NCBI RefSeq assembly: GCF_021354595.1
Contig: NZ_JADWYJ010000005.1
Coordinates: 248,001 to 312,000 of the forward strand
Source: Maribellus sp. CM-23
GTDB lineage: Bacteria > Bacteroidota > Bacteroidia > Bacteroidales > Prolixibacteraceae
Direction of reading: 5' to 3'
Length of the DNA: 64,000 nt
Shown here piece after piece: positions 60,224 to 64,000 of the stretch. How positions within the stretch are numbered: the stretch's first letter is position 1; each line of letters opens with the position of its first letter. The position numbers and the translations under genes are program-made. Below the pieces are notes generated by a model, which saw only the letters and a list, made by a program, of their open reading frames with translations, did no database searches and was not told the origin of the DNA.

Positions 60224-62128
60224 TTAGTAACCCGGATTTTGGACCAGGAACTGGTTTTTCTCAATATCCCCGATCGGAATGGGCATCAGGTAATGTTGAG
60301 GAGTCCGGAATACCCGGGTAAAATTCACATCCACAACATTGAAGAATCCGGCATCGGTTGATTGAGAGTAATCCATCCCCTGAGCTTTCACGTTAAAGTA
60401 CTTTGTGCCAAGCAACCATCTTCTCACATCCCAGAAGCGTTGGTTTTCCAAATACAATTCAATGGTTCTTTCCTGGCGAACGATTTGGCGCATTTTGGCT
60501 TGGTCGAGTGTGGCGCCGGTGGCAGCCCATGCTTCGTCAATGGTTGGAATGCCTGCTCTGGTCCGGATTCGGTCAATGTATTCCTTTGCTTTCTCGAGGT
60601 TGCTTGCACCCCCCACTTCAATGAGTGCTTCGGCATAATCCAGGTACAACTCACCAAGACGAATAATTGGCCAGGAATAATTGATGATACTACCACCTGT
60701 TGCTCTTGAAAACGAAGGATGAACTCCTTTTTTGTTCAGGTAACCGGAAGGAGCATAGTTGTTGGTCCGGGTTTTAACCCCACAGTTATCGTCTTTGCGG
60801 AAGCTTACCAGCATTCTGTTTCTGTTATCTGCGGTTACTCCCGGATCGTTGGTGTAAGCATACAGTTCGTAATAACTGTTGTGATAAGCTATCCAGGCAT
60901 AAAACCGGGGTTCTCTTTCCATGTTCAGATTCAGGGTATTTCCCGAGCCATGTGTTAAGTCGGTTTGGTTGCTGTATTCAAAAGCATTTTCAAGGTCATA
61001 GCTGGGATCTTCATCAATCGGCAACCCATTTTTTGTGTAAAATGATTTAATCATGGTAAGTGTAGGTGCCACTCCGTTCCACGATCCACCATTTGTCTGA
61101 TTAAATGGAGTACTTTTTCTTTGCAATGAATAATAATTTTCGGGGCGCGTGTCAGCCCAGATAATTTCGGGGGTATGGCGGTCGGTGATGGTCATCCGGA
61201 GCGTTTTTTCAACACTGTTCGATGGTTCAGCCAAAGTGGCTGCTGCATCACCTTCCTGGAACAAACGAATACCATTATCTTCTGCTGCATCTATTGCTGT
61301 TTTGGCTGCATCGGCTGCTTTTTGCCATTTTGAAGCGTCATAAGTCGTATTCATCAGAGGAGTTCCATCAGCATTTTTCACCTGTGCTAAAGCACCTGAG
61401 ATATCATCGGCATCAGGGTCGGAGTAGTAAACCGATCCTCCATTGAATTGGGGCGAAGCGGCATACAGGAACATTCTTGCTTTAATGGCAAGAGCTGCCG
61501 GTTTGGTAGCCCGTCCGAAGCTTGTTTCTTCCTGTTCGTTAGGTAAGCCTAAAGCAATGGCCTCGTCAAATTTGTCGGCTACCCACTGAACACATTCATC
61601 ATACGGAGAACGGGCCGGGTAATTTTCAGCAGGAGTATTTACTGCAAACGATTCTTTAATCAGGATAGTCGGGCCATAATTTTTAACCAGAATATAGTGA
61701 TAATAGGCAATTAGGAAAGTGGCTTCGGCTTTGTATTCCTGCTTGTCTTTCTCGTCCATCAGGGGGACGGCATCAATATTCTCCAGTAGCAAATAACATT
61801 GCCGGATACCCTGAAAGAGTGTATTCCAGTATGAGATAACCGGGTTGCTGGCTGTGTAGTTTCCTTTTGGAAAGTTGGCAAAAGTTTCGTGCTCGAAAGC
61901 CGTTACTACTTCATCGGCCGTAAACATATCAATAGAAGCAGTCTGATGCCTTGGATTAGGTAGATACGAATAGCAGGAATAAAGATATCTCCTGGCTGCT
62001 TCTGAATCTTTGAAAGCATCCTTGTCGTTGGCCGTTTCGGTTGGTACAATGTCAAGATAATCACAGCTGAATAGTGACAGTACCAAGATTATTGAAGAAA
62101 TAATGTATTTAAATTTCATCCTGTTCAA
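60224..62128 (-). CDS. SusD/RagB-like glycan-binding lipoprotein
   Basis: 634 residues, longer than the SusD at 782-2305, of the classic RagB/SusD type. The signal ends in LFSC (Cys22), followed by DYLDIVPTE. TPR-like helices and the C-terminal family block RQERTIELYLENQRFWDVRRW are visible. The gap to SusC is only 4 bp. It defines a second, unrelated glycan-uptake locus. Confidence 0.94.
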   Translation of the reverse strand: MNRMKFKYIISSIILVLSLFSCDYLDIVPTETANDKDAFKDSEAARRYLYSCYSYLPNPRHQTASIDMFTADEVVTAFEHETFANFPKGNYTASNPVISYWNTLFQGIRQCYLLLENIDAVPLMDEKDKQEYKAEATFLIAYYHYILVKNYGPTILIKESFAVNTPAENYPARSPYDECVQWVADKFDEAIALGLPNEQEETSFGRATKPAALAIKARMFLYAASPQFNGGSVYYSDPDADDISGALAQVKNADGTPLMNTTYDASKWQKAADAAKTAIDAAEDNGIRLFQEGDAAATLAEPSNSVEKTLRMTITDRHTPEIIWADTRPENYYSLQRKSTPFNQTNGGSWNGVAPTLTMIKSFYTKNGLPIDEDPSYDLENAFEYSNQTDLTHGSGNTLNLNMEREPRFYAWIAYHNSYYELYAYTNDPGVTADNRNRMLVSFRKDDNCGVKTRTNNYAPSGYLNKKGVHPSFSRATGGSIINYSWPIIRLGELYLDYAEALIEVGGASNLEKAKEYIDRIRTRAGIPTIDEAWAATGATLDQAKMRQIVRQERTIELYLENQRFWDVRRWLLGTKYFNVKAQGMDYSQSTDAGFFNVVDVNFTRVFRTPQHYLMPIPIGDIEKNQFLVQNPGY

Positions 62129-62132
62129 AATT

Positions 62133-64000
62133 TTATAATGTGAATTGTACGCCCAAATTAACTACTCGCATTGTCGGATATTTTAAGCCGGATCCTCCTC
62201 CCATTTCCGGGTCCCATTCCTTGAACTTTGAGAAGGTCAGTAAATTGGTTCCGCTCAGGTAGAATCGCATGAATTTGTGTGAATATCCAAATTCCAGGTT
62301 TTTGAGTTTCAGGAACGAAGCATCGCGCAACCAATAGGTAGAGGCTGCGGTGTTGTTGGCATTGTCAGCAATGCTCAGACGCGGATATTTGGCGTATATA
62401 TCCTGGTTGCTTTCGCTCCAGTAATCATCAGCCACAAATTGCAGTACGTTGCGGGTGTAGCTGGTTCCGAAAGGGTGAAATCCGCTCATGACCAGTGATG
62501 TGCGGGCTACTCCCTGGAAGAATAGTGAGAAGTCCCATTTTTTGTACTGCAAGGATGTTCCCAAACCGTAAACAAGCTCCGGAACAGTTGGGTGTCCCAT
62601 GTACTGACGGTCGTTCTGATCAATCTGCCCATCTGTTTCTCCGTTTATGTTCGGTATATCTGTGTACTTAATATCACCGCCACTAATAAATCCCCCGATT
62701 AGCTGGTCCGGACTGTTGACAACTTCTGCATCGTCAATAAATAGCCTTTCAGCAGTGTACAGCAATGGCTGATTGATGCTATGTCCAACTCTGGAATTCC
62801 CAGGGTATAGGAGGTAGGCCGGCTCGTCGTACGAAAGAATTTTGTTTTTGGCAAATGAGAAAGTTCCTTTTACTGAAACAAACAGGTTGGGGTTTACTTG
62901 TTTATTGTAGTTTACCGCTCCGTCAAAACCTTTGTTTTCAACCTCTCCCAGGTTTCCGTAAATGGCCGTGCCGGATGCACCAAAGAAATTAGGAATGGAT
63001 TGACGTTCCATGAATATGTTTTCCCTTCTTTCTTTAAACACGTCAAAAACGATTTCAAAAGAATCAAACAGCTGGAGATCTATACCAATGTTTGTTTTAG
63101 TGCCAATTTCCCAAGAAAGATCGCTGTTTTGGTAACGTTTATAGACTGGTCCTTTTTGTTCGTAATTTTGATCTACACCTGTAGTGTATTTGGCATCGTC
63201 TGATTGTAATTCAATATCTGCCAGGTAGAGGAAGCGGGCATCATCGGTTTGGTCGTTACCAACCTGTCCCCACGATCCTCTGATTTTCATATGAGAGATA
63301 ACGGGTTTGATGGACTCCCAGAAAGCTTCTTCACTAATGTTATAACCTAAAGCAACAGAAGGAAAGAATCCGTAACGGTGTCCTTTGGCAAAGTTTTCAC
63401 TTCCGTTGTATCCAAAATTGAATTCGGCCATGTACCGGTTGGCATACCCGTAGGTTACGCGGCCGGCAATACCTTGCTTTCTTTTTGGAAGTGATTCTTT
63501 TAGTGTTCCGGGCGTATTGATGTTAAATTCGTTTTGGTTGTACAAAATCATGGCCCCTAAGCTGTGCGCATCATCAATAACCTTCGAGTAGTTTAACTGT
63601 CCCTGAATGTACATGGTGCGATCACCTCTGCCAAAGCTGTTGTCGCCATCAATATCAAGAACGGTGGATACCGGAGAACCGGTTGTTCTTACAAGGTCGT
63701 ACTCCGAAATATCGCCTTCACCGTTGTAATAAATATTACCCAGGTAATATTGGTTGTAATTCGAACTTCTTGATATGTGAGTTCTCGACCAGTTTTTGAA
63801 AGAAATCAAGCCGCTGAAATTCAGTCCATTTGTAATAAAGTCCAGTTTCTGATCCAATTGCAGGGCTGCAATTACAGTACTTTGGAAATCCGAGTTGTAT
63901 CCTCTTACCATTTCGGCCAGTGGGTTTATTCTTCGGTCGTTTGAAGAGGCTTTTCCTCCCCACATTAGGTGGTCGGTGGTGGAGCTCAAGTTACGGGGAT
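62133..64000 (-). CDS. SusC-like TonB-dependent receptor, N-terminus beyond window
   Basis: The last 622 residues of a SusC-family outer-membrane transporter. The frame is open to the window edge, so signal peptide, plug and any STN domain are outside. The visible part is the barrel, with typical strands (AGRVTYGYANRYMAEFNFGYNGS, IRGSWGQVGNDQ, YGLGTSLQYKKWDFSLFFQG) and the terminal MRVVNLGVQFTL. It is coupled to SusD by a 4-bp gap. Whether it has an STN domain, and so a sigma/anti-sigma control, cannot be seen. Confidence 0.93.
   Translation of the reverse strand, partial: PRNLSSTTDHLMWGGKASSNDRRINPLAEMVRGYNSDFQSTVIAALQLDQKLDFITNGLNFSGLISFKNWSRTHISRSSNYNQYYLGNIYYNGEGDISEYDLVRTTGSPVSTVLDIDGDNSFGRGDRTMYIQGQLNYSKVIDDAHSLGAMILYNQNEFNINTPGTLKESLPKRKQGIAGRVTYGYANRYMAEFNFGYNGSENFAKGHRYGFFPSVALGYNISEEAFWESIKPVISHMKIRGSWGQVGNDQTDDARFLYLADIELQSDDAKYTTGVDQNYEQKGPVYKRYQNSDLSWEIGTKTNIGIDLQLFDSFEIVFDVFKERRENIFMERQSIPNFFGASGTAIYGNLGEVENKGFDGAVNYNKQVNPNLFVSVKGTFSFAKNKILSYDEPAYLLYPGNSRVGHSINQPLLYTAERLFIDDAEVVNSPDQLIGGFISGGDIKYTDIPNINGETDGQIDQNDRQYMGHPTVPELVYGLGTSLQYKKWDFSLFFQGVARTSLVMSGFHPFGTSYTRNVLQFVADDYWSESNQDIYAKYPRLSIADNANNTAASTYWLRDASFLKLKNLEFGYSHKFMRFYLSGTNLLTFSKFKEWDPEMGGGSGLKYPTMRVVNLGVQFTL

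Noticed and set aside
1..64000. tRNA or rRNA genes
   Set aside because: No cloverleaf with a convincing T-loop and acceptor stem and no rRNA-like conserved blocks were found by eye.

Overview
The window looks like chromosome of a marine or gut-associated Bacteroidota, most likely order Marinilabiliales (Prolixibacteraceae-like). The evidence is two SusC/SusD glycan-uptake loci, FecI/FecR-type sigma and anti-sigma genes, Bacteroidota-type housekeeping genes (gpmI, purM, prfA, pyrF, lipB, lipA, ruvC), -7 boxes of the form TAnnTTTG, and many short lipoproteins. The genus-level placement is inference. No rRNA, tRNA, CRISPR array or integrase was recognised.

Layout. 1-7.6 kb (minus strand) is a polysaccharide utilisation locus: ECF sigma, FecR anti-sigma, STN-containing SusC, SusD and a GH16 beta-glucanase cut by the left edge, suggesting laminarin-like beta-glucan use. 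7.9-13.9 kb (minus) holds a DUF4382 lipoprotein, a membrane-anchored coiled-coil protein, an NtrC-type response regulator and a hybrid histidine kinase with a terminal Hpt domain. 14.1-16.3 kb (plus) has gpmI and a DUF3109 gene.

16.7-23.5 kb (plus) is the most interesting part. It has a secreted subunit gene with its own strong terminator, then a second subunit, a PapD-like periplasmic chaperone candidate, a 1004-residue usher-like outer-membrane barrel ending in a SPOR domain, a third subunit, a fourth divergent subunit and a cysteine-rich lipoprotein. I read it as a chaperone-usher-like surface-fibre system of a Bacteroidota-specific type.

23.5-30.2 kb is mostly housekeeping (VOC protein, HD hydrolase, acyl-CoA ligase, purM, prfA, pyrF), with a 351-bp GIY-YIG gene unit bounded by inverted repeats inserted between purM and prfA. 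30.2-37.6 kb (minus) contains a HEAT/double-DUF1080 protein next to a Tat-exported Gfo/Idh/MocA oxidoreductase (probably glycoside processing through 3-keto sugars) and an unusual transmembrane regulator (PI-PLC-like, LamG, TM, winged helix, BTAD). 38-42.2 kb has a small lipoprotein, lipB, lipA and a TPR protein.

42.2-49.2 kb is an AT-rich accessory block. Five unrelated minus-strand genes are separated by recurring spacer motifs, a duplicated 94-bp hairpin-rich repeat and a duplicated 145-bp repeat, resembling a cassette array. It is followed by a 21-bp periodic ORF and several heptanucleotide arrays. 49.2-54.4 kb returns to ordinary genes: a small helical protein, an EamA transporter, HicAB, ruvC, a small membrane protein and a Tat-exported amidase. 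54.6-64 kb contains an ECF sigma gene without a visible partner and, facing it, a second SusC/D locus with a DUF5000 lipoprotein, an M60-like metallopeptidase and a DUF5077/DUF3472 protein, probably aimed at glycoproteins.
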